A stretch of DNA of 64,000 nt, taken from Yoonia rosea (GTDB lineage Bacteria > Pseudomonadota > Alphaproteobacteria > Rhodobacterales > Rhodobacteraceae). The number at the start of each line of letters is the position of its first letter. The stretch's first letter is position 1. This document shows, piece after piece, positions 26,926 through 34,277 of this stretch. The stretch is from NCBI RefSeq assembly GCF_900156505.1, contig NZ_FTPR01000001.1, forward strand, positions 1,054,001 through 1,118,000, in the 5' to 3' direction. The notes under the pieces are model-generated. The model was given only the letters and a program-made list of their open reading frames with translations, was not told where the DNA came from and searched no databases. Position numbers and translations under genes: made by a program.

Positions 26926-28134
26926 ATGCCAACCGAAAAGCTCACCTTCACCGGGCATGGTGGCGACACGCTTGCCGCACGCCTTGATCTGCCAAACGGG
27001 CCGCATCTTGCCACAGCCCTTTTTGCGCATTGCTTTACCTGCTCCAAGGACATCACCGCCGCCCGCCGGATCGCGGCACGTCTGTCGTCCATGGGAATCG
27101 CCGTCTTGCGGTTTGATTTTACCGGTCTTGGGCATTCCGAGGGTGAGTTTGAAAATACCAGTTTCACCTCGAACGTCGATGACCTTATCGCCGCCGACAA
27201 GGCGCTCACCGCGCGGGACATGCCGCCCTCCTTGCTGATCGGCCATTCGCTGGGTGGTGCTGCCGCCCTGAAAGCCGCCCCGATGCTGACCGGTATCAAG
27301 GCCGTCGTCACAATCGGCGCCCCCTTTGATCCCGGCCATGTCACCCATCATTTCGTCCATGCGATCCCCAAAATCGAAGATCAGGGCGTGGCCGAGGTTG
27401 ACCTTGGCGGCCGTCCTTTCCGCATCAGCAAAGGCTTTGTCGAAGATATCAGCAAGGCAAATCTGAAGGCCGCGATTGGCAATCTGGGTGCTGCCCTTCT
27501 GGTGCTGCACGCCCCCCGCGATGCCACCGTCGGAATCGCAAACGCATCCGATATCTTCATGGCAGCCAAACATCCCAAGAGCTTTGTCACGCTCGACAGT
27601 GCCGACCACCTGATCACACAGGCCGCCGACGCCGAATACGCCGCCGATGTGATTGCCGTGTGGGCCAAACACTATCTGCACCTGCCAGAACCCGCACCGC
27701 AGGACGCCGCACCGGAAGGCATTTTGCGGGTGTCCGAGGCGGACGCAAACGGCTTCTTGCAGGATATCCAGTCCGGTCCACACCATCTGCTGGCAGATGA
27801 GCCTGCAAAACACGGTGGCAGCAACAAAGGGCTTTCGCCCTATGGCCTTGTCTCTGCTGGTCTGGGCGCCTGCACGTCGATGACGATCCGCATGTATGCG
27901 CGGCGCAAAGGTTGGCCCTTGACGGGTGTCAGCGTCGATATCAGCCATGCCAAGGAACACGCCGCCGATGCGGCTGATCCAGCGGATCGCAAGGTCGATC
28001 ACTTTGAGCGCACCATCCGGCTCGAAGGCGATCTGAGTGAAGAACAACGCATCAAGCTGCTTGAGATCGCGGACAAGTGCCCTGTGCATCGCACGCTTGA
28101 GCGGTCATCGACCATCACCACCCATCTTGCATGA
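26926..28134 (+). CDS. Alpha/beta hydrolase-OsmC fusion protein
   Basis: 402 aa; AGGAGG lies 9 nt before the ATG. Residues ~1-250 are an alpha/beta hydrolase: LFAHCFTCSKDITAARRIA, then the nucleophile elbow LIGHSLGGAAALKAA and a C-terminal acid/His region HAPRDATVGIANAS and DSADHLI. Residues ~265-402 are an OsmC/Ohr-like domain with HGGSNKGLSPYGLVSAGLGACTSMTIRMYA and ADKCPVHRTLER, which carry the two peroxidatic-type cysteines. OsmC domains reduce organic hydroperoxides. Such fusions are known, but substrate and coupling of the halves are unclear. Confidence 0.92.
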   Translation: MPTEKLTFTGHGGDTLAARLDLPNGPHLATALFAHCFTCSKDITAARRIAARLSSMGIAVLRFDFTGLGHSEGEFENTSFTSNVDDLIAADKALTARDMPPSLLIGHSLGGAAALKAAPMLTGIKAVVTIGAPFDPGHVTHHFVHAIPKIEDQGVAEVDLGGRPFRISKGFVEDISKANLKAAIGNLGAALLVLHAPRDATVGIANASDIFMAAKHPKSFVTLDSADHLITQAADAEYAADVIAVWAKHYLHLPEPAPQDAAPEGILRVSEADANGFLQDIQSGPHHLLADEPAKHGGSNKGLSPYGLVSAGLGACTSMTIRMYARRKGWPLTGVSVDISHAKEHAADAADPADRKVDHFERTIRLEGDLSEEQRIKLLEIADKCPVHRTLERSSTITTHLA

Positions 28135-28166
28135 AAAAGGCGCAAGCGTGATGCTTGCGCCTTTTT
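28134..28166. terminator. Bidirectional terminator between hydrolase-OsmC and bioY
   Basis: A perfect 14-bp inverted repeat (28134-28147 with 28153-28166) with five A on one flank and five T on the other serves the converging genes on both strands. Confidence 0.88.
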
Positions 28167-28185
28167 CAAGAATTGAAAGCGAAGC

Positions 28186-28788
28186 TTATGAGCGCGCGTC
28201 GCCGATCAGCTTCCACAGGCCGGGAACAAGCAGCGCTGCAAGGCCCAGCTTGAGCGCATCACCGATCAGGAAGGGTGTCATCCCCACTTCGACCGACCAC
28301 GCAAGGCCGTTTCCATAGAGAACGCTCAGCCACGCCACACCGGGCAGGTAGATCAGCGCATTGGCGATCAGCAATGCAACGCCCATCATCAGAACCGAGC
28401 GGTCCCAACCGGCACGCGCTGCAAAGCCGAGTGCCAGCGTCGCCACGACATAGCCCACCAGATAGCCGCCTGTGCCGCCCATCATATAGGTCAGGCCAGC
28501 ATTTTCAGCAGTCGAGCCTGCAAAGACGTCAAATCCAAGCGCACCAATGATCATGTAGCCCATGATTGTCGCCAGACCCAAACGCGGGCCGTAGGTGGCA
28601 CCGATGGTCAGCACCGCAAATGTGCCCATGGTGATCGGGACCGGCCACATTGGCACTTTCACTTTCGCCATGATCGCCAGAAACGCGATCCCCAGAACCA
28701 CCATTGTGGCCTGTTTGATGCGCAGCGCGGTGCCTGTCGACGGGCCGAACGCCTCGGTCAGAACTTTATCGTTGAGTGCGAGGGCCAT
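28186..28788 (-). CDS. bioY: Biotin transporter BioY
   Basis: 200 aa, six predicted TM helices, BioY/S-component family of ECF transporters. Family features include VPMWPVPITMGTFAVLTIGATYGPRLGL near helix 2-3 and GGTGGYLVGYVVATLALGF. It binds biotin in the membrane; some BioY proteins also work without the BioMN energising module, and no bioM/bioN genes are adjacent here. A BioR-type operator was looked for upstream and not seen. The upstream DUF6314 gene on the same strand is 74 bp away. Confidence 0.92.
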   Translation of the reverse strand: MALALNDKVLTEAFGPSTGTALRIKQATMVVLGIAFLAIMAKVKVPMWPVPITMGTFAVLTIGATYGPRLGLATIMGYMIIGALGFDVFAGSTAENAGLTYMMGGTGGYLVGYVVATLALGFAARAGWDRSVLMMGVALLIANALIYLPGVAWLSVLYGNGLAWSVEVGMTPFLIGDALKLGLAALLVPGLWKLIGDARS

Positions 28789-28862
28789 GTGCCGCTCTCC
28801 CCTATTGTTTATTTCGTTACAGTTTTATCGCCGATGCCGCGTCGCAGCGCAAGAGAGATGGC

Positions 28863-29288
28863 CTATGTGTCAGAAATTCTTATGTATGTGGTGTAAGATG
28901 TGTAGTCCTTGCGCGGCCCTGTCACGGACCAAACGGCTTGCCATTCGGGCCAATTGGTAAAGTCATAACGCACTGTATAATAATCCTCTCCACAAGGATG
29001 ATCAGAGCCCGCGACATGGCCCTCTGGCACAAACCGATGAAACGGGCGGCCATCGGCAAAAGACACATCAACATGTCCTTTGGCAAACTCCCAGATATAG
29101 TTGCGTTCTGCGCGCATCGCAGGTCCCTGATCTAACCGTAGCTGTCCTGCCTCATGGTAATGCAACACCGTCTCCCCATGGCGTTTCAGGATCGCCTGAC
29201 CAACGAAAACGCCCCGCTGCTTGGCAAACCTGTCATCAATATGCCGCGTCATGCGCCAAGCACCTGCAAAATCGGATTGCGCGAACAT
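28863..29288 (-). CDS. DUF6314 family protein
   Basis: 141 aa from MFAQSDFAGAWRMTRHIDDR; the upstream frame is not protein-like and overlaps purB. The sequence has the pattern of the DUF6314 family, small lipocalin-like beta-barrels: a FxGxWxxxRxI opening, GQAILKRHGETVLHYHEAGQL, AERNYIWEF, FHRFVPEGHVAGSDHPCGEDYYTVRYDF and a final W/Y-rich strand. GGGAGAG precedes the ATG. Function unknown; no enzyme motif is visible. It is divergent from purB and heads towards bioY. Confidence 0.8.
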   Translation of the reverse strand: MFAQSDFAGAWRMTRHIDDRFAKQRGVFVGQAILKRHGETVLHYHEAGQLRLDQGPAMRAERNYIWEFAKGHVDVSFADGRPFHRFVPEGHVAGSDHPCGEDYYTVRYDFTNWPEWQAVWSVTGPRKDYTSYTTYIRISDT

Positions 29289-29374
29289 GTATTCTCTCCC
29301 TTGAGGGTTCAGGCCCGGCCCCTTATGACGCAGGGGAAATCCCCTGCCCACCCCCTTGATAAAGGTGCATGCCC

Positions 29375-30679
29375 ATGATCCCTCGCTATTCCCGCCCCGA
29401 AATGACTGCCATTTGGGAGCCAGCAACCAAATTCCGCATCTGGTACGAGATCGAAGCGCATGCCTGCGACGCGCAAGCGGCCCTTGGCGTGATCCCCAAG
29501 GAAAACGCCGAAGCGGTATGGAAAGCCAAAGACGTGGAATTCGATGTCGCACGCATTGATGAGATCGAAGCGGTCACAAAGCACGATGTCATCGCGTTCC
29601 TCACGCATCTGGCCGAACATATCGGATCGGATGACGCGCGCTTCGTCCATCAGGGCATGACATCGTCCGACGTGCTCGACACGACGCTGAACGTGCAACT
29701 GGTGCGCGCAGCCGATCTGTTGATCGCCGATATGGACCGCGTCCTCGCCGCCCTGAAAACCCGCGCCTATGAGCATAAAGACACCGTCCGCATCGGTCGC
29801 AGCCACGGCATTCATGCCGAACCCACGACGATGGGTCTGACCTTCGCACGTTTCTACGCCGAAATGGACCGTGGCCGCGCCCGCCTTGTGAACGCCCGCG
29901 AAGAAATCGCAACCGGTGCGATTTCCGGCGCTGTCGGTACCTTCGCCAATATCGACCCCGCCGTCGAAGAACACGTTTGCGAAAAACTGGGCCTGAAACC
30001 CGAACCGATCAGCACCCAGGTGATCCCGCGTGACCGCCACGCGATGTTCTTTGCGACCCTTGGCGTGATTGCATCCAGCATCGAAAACATTGCGATTGAG
30101 GTCCGTCACATGCAGCGGACTGAGGTGTTGGAAGCCGAAGAATTCTTCTCGGCAGGGCAGAAAGGCTCGTCCGCGATGCCGCACAAGCGCAACCCTGTGC
30201 TGACCGAGAACCTGACCGGTCTGGCGCGTCTGGTGCGCATGTCGGTGGTACCCGCAATGGAAAACGTGGCCCTCTGGCACGAGCGCGACATCAGCCACTC
30301 ATCCGTGGAACGTGCGATTGCTCCGGATACGACAATCACCTTGGATTTCGCCCTGAACCGTCTGGCGGGTGTGATCGAAAAGCTGGTGATCTATCCAGAT
30401 AACATGCTGGCCAACATGAATAAATTCCGTGGCTTGGTCATGTCGCAACGTGTGCTTCTCGCCCTGACACAGGCCGGTGTCAGCCGTGAAGACGCTTATA
30501 AACTGGTCCAGCGCAACGCCATGCGCGTGTGGGAACAGGGTGCAGATTTCAAGACGGAACTCTTGGGTGACGCCGATGTGCTGGCGGCACTCTCTGCCGA
30601 AGAGATCGAAGAGAAATTCGATCTCGGGTACCACATGAAACACGTGGATACGATTTTTGCGCGCGTCTTCGGCGCTTAG
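29375..30679 (+). CDS. purB: Adenylosuccinate lyase
   Basis: 434 aa from MIPRYSRPEMTAIWEPATK; an ATG two codons upstream is poorly spaced from AAGG, while this one is 9 nt away. It splits SAICAR and adenylosuccinate in purine synthesis. The fumarase/aspartase signature GSSAMPHKRNPVLTENL is intact; the general acid/base histidines are in MTSSDVLDT and RSHGIHAEPTTMG. It is monocistronic, and a 12-bp-stem hairpin lies between it and the converging luxI gene. Confidence 0.97.
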   Translation: MIPRYSRPEMTAIWEPATKFRIWYEIEAHACDAQAALGVIPKENAEAVWKAKDVEFDVARIDEIEAVTKHDVIAFLTHLAEHIGSDDARFVHQGMTSSDVLDTTLNVQLVRAADLLIADMDRVLAALKTRAYEHKDTVRIGRSHGIHAEPTTMGLTFARFYAEMDRGRARLVNAREEIATGAISGAVGTFANIDPAVEEHVCEKLGLKPEPISTQVIPRDRHAMFFATLGVIASSIENIAIEVRHMQRTEVLEAEEFFSAGQKGSSAMPHKRNPVLTENLTGLARLVRMSVVPAMENVALWHERDISHSSVERAIAPDTTITLDFALNRLAGVIEKLVIYPDNMLANMNKFRGLVMSQRVLLALTQAGVSREDAYKLVQRNAMRVWEQGADFKTELLGDADVLAALSAEEIEEKFDLGYHMKHVDTIFARVFGA

Positions 30680-30693
30680 CAACACACGTCAGA

Positions 30694-30728
30694 TGACCTG
30701 ATCGCAAACACGCAACGCGATCAGGTCA
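30694..30728. terminator. Long hairpin between purB and luxI
   Basis: A perfect 12-bp stem (tgacctgatcgc at 30694-30705, gcgatcaggtca at 30717-30728) lies between the two converging stop codons. Neither strand has a good T run, so it may be a weak terminator or an RNA-stabilising end. Confidence 0.5.
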
Positions 30729-30741
30729 CTCAGTCATTCAG

Positions 30742-31419
30742 CTACAGCTTTGAAGGCGCGTGAAGCGCTTGCGCCGGCAAACGATGTGTCGAGGACCGCG
30801 GAACTGGTGCTACTTGCGCTGACTTGGCCGTTTTGCGGCGCACCGCAGGCATCGCCATTGCCACATAGCGGCGATCGTCGTGCAGGTTCGTGTAAGGCTC
30901 ACCAATAATCTTTGCAGGGTATCCCAACTGACGCAGCGTGCGCGCAAAAACGGGCGGACACAGCGCCACAATTTCGGTAGCACCTTGTGCCGTCGCTTGC
31001 TCGACCACACCATCAAGCACCAACGCAAGACACTCTGACCGCTCAGCATGGGTAGTGAGCGCGTCTGAGATCACAACGCGGGTTGCTTCCCATACATTCG
31101 GCGTGACTTCGGCATGCGGAATGATATCGGCGGGGATGCCAATCAGTTTCCCGTCCACCGCATCACGCAGCATATATGTATGCGCCCCCCACTGTGCCGT
31201 CGTCGCCATCGCCCGCATGCCCCCAACGACCTTTCCGTCTTTCAAAACAAGCGAGTAGTACGCCTTGGGGTTGTCGTACTGATCCATTTCCACATCATCG
31301 TCGTGCGGAATGTCCCACCCCAATTGATCCACGAAGAATTGCTTGCGAAGTGCAAGAAATTCGAAGAAAGCAGGTCCATGCTTGTGGAGCTCTGTCAGGT
31401 TGAATGTAATCTTCTCCAT
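30742..31419 (-). CDS. luxI: Acyl-homoserine-lactone synthase (LuxI family)
   Basis: 225 aa from MEKITFNLTELHKHGPAFFE, with AGAGGGAA before the ATG. All hallmark residues fall at canonical positions: R25, F29, W35, E44, D46, D49, then R69 (VVGGMR) and the W110-E111-x-T-R114 motif. It makes AHL signals from acyl-ACP and S-adenosylmethionine. The usual Phe near the MLRDAV segment is replaced by Val. A ~30-residue basic tail extends beyond the family core. It lies 125 bp downstream of a luxR gene on the same strand. Confidence 0.9.
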   Translation of the reverse strand: MEKITFNLTELHKHGPAFFEFLALRKQFFVDQLGWDIPHDDDVEMDQYDNPKAYYSLVLKDGKVVGGMRAMATTAQWGAHTYMLRDAVDGKLIGIPADIIPHAEVTPNVWEATRVVISDALTTHAERSECLALVLDGVVEQATAQGATEIVALCPPVFARTLRQLGYPAKIIGEPYTNLHDDRRYVAMAMPAVRRKTAKSAQVAPVPRSSTHRLPAQALHAPSKL

Positions 31420-31476
31420 AGTATTCCCTCTGGTTGTAATGGTTGGATCGACGGCCCCCACCGTCGCCAAGTACGA

Positions 31477-31489
31477 TGCTAACATAGCA
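31477..31489 (-). promoter_or_regulatory. Short perfect dyad upstream of luxI
   Basis: TGCTA-ACA-TAGCA, a perfect 5-bp-arm inverted repeat 58 bp upstream of the luxI start codon. It may be an operator or part of the promoter. Confidence 0.35.
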
Positions 31490-31492
31490 ACC

Positions 31493-31513
31493 TACAATTT
31501 AGCTCTAATTGTA
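31493..31513 (-). promoter_or_regulatory. Lux-box-sized dyad upstream of luxI
   Basis: tacaatt (31493-31499) and aattgta (31507-31513) form a perfect 7-bp inverted repeat with a 7-nt spacer centred about 84 bp before luxI. Size and place are those expected for a LuxR binding site, but the sequence is not the canonical lux box. Confidence 0.42.
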
Positions 31514-31544
31514 AGGAATGGATAAAAGAAGTGGCTTAATCTAT

Positions 31545-32153
31545 TTAGATTAGGCCGAACTGATTTGCCAAAGCCGCGGCTTGGGTGCCGGTTTTCGCGC
31601 CCAATTTCAGCTTGGCATTTTTCAGACGTTGCTTGACCGCACCCTCGCTCACACTCAACTCGAACGCGATTTCTTTCAAGCGCTTACCATCCTTGACCAT
31701 CCCCAGCGCTTCAAGCTCTGCCTTGGTCAGGTTCGTCGGTGGTGCGGTCTCGGTGTGGCGGCGTGTCAGATAGGCAAGCAGAAGCTTGACTTCGAGATTG
31801 GTATAATCCCGGTCAGATCGCGTAAATGATGCAAAGGACCGTTGATCATCTGCATCGCTGTCGAACACCGAAACAGTGACGCCGTAACGCATGCCAAAGC
31901 TATGTGCCTGAGTGATGATTCGCTTTGGATCATCTTCCGCAAGTTCCGCCCACCTGATGGCGCCTGTATTTGCATAGGCCCACTTTACGACCGGATCAAA
32001 GAGCATATACCGCTGTTTTGTGTAGTGGTTGATCCATCCTTTGGGGAAAGCGTTCACCTCTTCCATGGGGAAGGCAAATCCAATGCGTAGCGCCACATAG
32101 TAGCCAGAGGGGGCTAGCTGCCCAATCTCATCTGGGTCTAACAGTGTCGACAT
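31545..32153 (-). CDS. luxR: LuxR family quorum-sensing regulator
   Basis: 202 aa, a little short for the family (~240). The autoinducer-binding domain keeps W40, Y44, D53, P54 and W68 with the same spacing as TraR W57/Y61/D70/P71/W85, plus G91. The C-terminal GerE-type helix-turn-helix (about 140-202) shows LTKAELEALGMVKDGK, IAFELSVSEGAVKQRL and KLGAKTGTQAA. It should bind AHL and control luxI and other targets. AGGGA precedes the ATG. A small palindrome overlaps the stop codon (31535-31550). Confidence 0.93.
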   Translation of the reverse strand: MSTLLDPDEIGQLAPSGYYVALRIGFAFPMEEVNAFPKGWINHYTKQRYMLFDPVVKWAYANTGAIRWAELAEDDPKRIITQAHSFGMRYGVTVSVFDSDADDQRSFASFTRSDRDYTNLEVKLLLAYLTRRHTETAPPTNLTKAELEALGMVKDGKRLKEIAFELSVSEGAVKQRLKNAKLKLGAKTGTQAAALANQFGLI

Positions 32154-32167
32154 TCAAATTCCCTAAC

Positions 32168-32187
32168 GAGCTTTCGAAACAAAGCTC
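32168..32187. promoter_or_regulatory. 20-bp lux-box-like inverted repeat near luxR
   Basis: GAGCTTT (32168-32174) and AAAGCTC (32181-32187) form a perfect 7-bp dyad of exactly 20 bp, 15 bp upstream of the luxR start codon. A regulator bound here would block luxR expression, suggesting autoregulation. Confidence 0.42.
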
Positions 32188-32214
32188 TTGTTGCAGCGGC
32201 GCTCTTCAACCTAA

Positions 32215-32253
32215 TATGGTCATACCGCGGTTCGAACAGACTTTATGGTCATA
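32215..32253. repeat. Repeated near-palindromic 10-mer in the divergent promoter
   Basis: TATGGTCATA occurs twice (32215-32224 and 32244-32253), 29 bp apart, about three helical turns, between luxR and the divergent AHL-binding gene. Each copy has palindromic outer halves TATG/CATA. Confidence 0.45.
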
Positions 32254-32289
32254 ACGTTAATTTTGGCAACCGGAAAGCGAGTACAATCG

Positions 32290-32778
32290 ATGGCCTCTAC
32301 GCAATTTGAGATTAGCGAAACGCTTGGCCAACTCAATGCCCTTTCACCGGCTGGCTATGCGCTTGGCATCCATATTGAGTACACCACCCCCAAGTTTATG
32401 TTCCAAACCTACCCCAAAGACTGGCTCGATTACTATTCCAGAAATGGTCTGGTGATGTCCGACCCGATGGTGGCCTGGGCGTTTGAACAGGACGGCGCGA
32501 CGCGCTGGTCTGCCCTTGAAGATCCGGCAGGTGTGATGGTCAAAGCTGCTGAACATGGCCTGGCATATGGCGTCGTGGTATCCATCGCATCGGATGACAG
32601 CCGCACAATTTGCGGCTTTGCCAACGGTGAACGCGAATTCACGGATGAAGAAATCGCAACAATTCAGGCGCTTGTTACCAAAATCCATGACAATACCGCA
32701 GACACCGCCCGTCTGGATTCAAAGACCGTCGAGCAGCTGAAAAAAATGTCGATTATGGTGACGCATCCCCGGTCTTAG
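32290..32778 (+). CDS. AHL-binding domain protein lacking helix-turn-helix
   Basis: 162 aa. It is homologous to the N-terminal half of LuxR regulators: W45, Y49, D58, P59, W73 and G94 match the pocket residues and their exact spacing in the LuxR encoded next door, and the stretch DWLDYYSRNGLVMSDPMVAW aligns with GWINHYTKQRYMLFDPVVKW. The protein stops after LDSKTVEQLKKMSIMV, where the DNA-binding domain should begin, and the next gene starts 48 bp later, so the domain is absent rather than frameshifted. It could sequester AHL or form inactive heterodimers with LuxR, as truncated TraR-like TrlR does in Agrobacterium; this is inference. The Shine-Dalgarno is weak. Confidence 0.85.
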   Translation: MASTQFEISETLGQLNALSPAGYALGIHIEYTTPKFMFQTYPKDWLDYYSRNGLVMSDPMVAWAFEQDGATRWSALEDPAGVMVKAAEHGLAYGVVVSIASDDSRTICGFANGEREFTDEEIATIQALVTKIHDNTADTARLDSKTVEQLKKMSIMVTHPRS

Positions 32779-32804
32779 CCTTTTTGAACTAACGGAAATT
32801 TTAC

Positions 32805-32824
32805 GGTCACCCGGTTATGTGACC
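32805..32824 (+). promoter_or_regulatory. Hairpin abutting the fliG start codon
   Basis: ggtcac (32805-32810) pairs with gtgacc (32819-32824), ending 2 nt before the fliG ATG. No Shine-Dalgarno is visible in front of fliG, so the hairpin occupies the place where ribosomes would bind. Confidence 0.35.
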
Positions 32825-32826
32825 CT

Positions 32827-33879
32827 ATGGATTTCAGCGCGCCGCCCATCCCCGATATGACCCTCACACGTCGTCGCAAGGCGGCGATGGTCGTGCATAT
32901 GCTGCTGGAAGACGGCAACACACTTTCGTTGGGGCGGTTACCTGAACCGCTGCAACTGTTGCTGACTGACGAATTGGGCGCCCTGCGGCGTGTCGACAAA
33001 GCCACCGTTTCCGCCGTCGCAGAAGAATTCACAGCCGAGCTTGAGGCGGTGGGCCTGACAGCCCCCGGCACCCGCGACGGGGCAATCGCGGCACTTGCCG
33101 ATCACCTGAGTCCCGTTCTGGCCGGCAAGCTGCGCAAGCAGCTGGACAGCGTGCGCAATGGTGATCATTGGCACGTTGTCGTTGACCTCAGCGTTGAACG
33201 GCTCGTGAAGATCATGCAGTCCGAAAGCATCGAAATCTGTGCGGTCGCCCTGTCTAAACTGCCCGTAGTCAAGGCCGCCGAGGTGCTGACAAAAACCCCC
33301 GGTGAAAGGGCGCGCAGGATCACCTATGCGATGTCCCTGACCGAAGGGATCTCGCCTGACGCGGTGCGCCGTATCGGGGCCGCCTTGGCTGCGGACTATG
33401 GCCAGCCGGCCGATCAGGCCTTCGAAAAGGCACCGGTGCAGCGTTTGGGTGCCATCTTGAATTCGACCGTCACCGATACCCGCGAAGACGTGCTGGAGGG
33501 GCTGGAAGGCACGGACCCGGATTTCGCCAGCAATGTGCGCAAGGCGATCTTCACCTTCAAGGACATCGCGCCGCGCGTCAAACCGACCGACATTCCCAAC
33601 GCGATCCGCAATGTCGATGGCGATACACTGACCACCGCCATCGCAGCCGCACTCGCCGGCGAAGAGGCCCTTATGAATTCAGCGGAATTCATCCTCAAAA
33701 GCCTCTCACAACGCATGGCGGCCCAGTTGCGCGAAGATGCCCAGGAACGCGGGCGCGTCAAAAAAGACGATGCCGAAAAAGCCATGGCCGCCATTACCAC
33801 CGTCATCCGCGAAATGGCCGATGCAGGCGTCATCACCCTGATTGATCCAGACGCAACGGACGACGCGGAAGAGGACTGA
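32827..33879 (+). CDS. fliG: Divergent flagellar motor switch protein FliG
   Basis: 350 aa. The C-terminal half is clearly FliG: FTFKDIAPRVKPTDIPNAIR followed by EFILKSLSQRMAAQLREDAQERG, where the torque-generating charged residues (Arg of SQR, Glu-Asp of RED, Arg of ERG) are kept. The middle domain LSKLPVVKAAEVLTKTP is recognisable, but the usual EHPQ motif reads ESIE. FliG couples rotor and stator on the cytoplasmic face of the motor. No other flagellar gene is in the window. It follows the truncated AHL-binding gene on the same strand. Confidence 0.82.
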   Translation: MDFSAPPIPDMTLTRRRKAAMVVHMLLEDGNTLSLGRLPEPLQLLLTDELGALRRVDKATVSAVAEEFTAELEAVGLTAPGTRDGAIAALADHLSPVLAGKLRKQLDSVRNGDHWHVVVDLSVERLVKIMQSESIEICAVALSKLPVVKAAEVLTKTPGERARRITYAMSLTEGISPDAVRRIGAALAADYGQPADQAFEKAPVQRLGAILNSTVTDTREDVLEGLEGTDPDFASNVRKAIFTFKDIAPRVKPTDIPNAIRNVDGDTLTTAIAAALAGEEALMNSAEFILKSLSQRMAAQLREDAQERGRVKKDDAEKAMAAITTVIREMADAGVITLIDPDATDDAEED

Positions 33880-33929
33880 ACACAACAATTGTGATTAACG
33901 TCGCCCCGAAAATCGCCTAAGCTGGCGGC

Positions 33930-34277
33930 ATGACTGAAAAACCTTCTTTCGCTGGCCAACGCTGGCACGACATGGGCGGCGGCGCGGCTGGCGACGTACC
34001 GAAAGATCAGCATGATTTTTCGCTGTGGGAAAAGCGTGTGGATGCGCTGATGATCATTGCCTCGAGCCAAGGACATTTTACCGTCGATGGTCTGCGGCGC
34101 GTGCTTGAAGACATGGGCGAAGAGGCGTTCGAGACGATGACCTATTACGAACGCTGGATTGCCGCGGTGAACCAGAACCTGATCGAGGCTGGCGTCTATA
34201 CAACCGCCGAACTTGCCCAGCGCATGACAGCGGTCGCCGCCCGCGGCACCACCTACGGCGAGGCTGCAAGTGAGTGA
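33930..34277 (+). CDS. Nitrile hydratase/thiocyanate hydrolase beta, N-terminal half
   Basis: 115 aa. It corresponds to the N-terminal helical half of a nitrile hydratase beta subunit: RWHDMGGG, a DFSLWEKRVDALMIIA helix, and YYERWIAAVNQNLIEAGVYT followed by TAELAQRM match the order of the family. In thiocyanate hydrolase this half is a separate subunit (ScnB). The next gene starts inside its last codons (8-bp overlap). The order N-half, C-half, alpha equals scnB-scnA-scnC. An alternative is an accessory (activator) protein, but the HDMGG opening favours beta. Confidence 0.75.
   Translation: MTEKPSFAGQRWHDMGGGAAGDVPKDQHDFSLWEKRVDALMIIASSQGHFTVDGLRRVLEDMGEEAFETMTYYERWIAAVNQNLIEAGVYTTAELAQRMTAVAARGTTYGEAASE

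Noticed and set aside
26515-28089. A 524-codon open frame antisense to the hydrolase-OsmC gene
   Set aside because: The sense strand has clear domains and a ribosome-binding site; the antisense frame has no recognisable motif and covers two genes and a gap.
28789-28862. A BioR operator in front of bioY
   Set aside because: No TTATNNATAA-type palindrome is present in the intergenic sequence.
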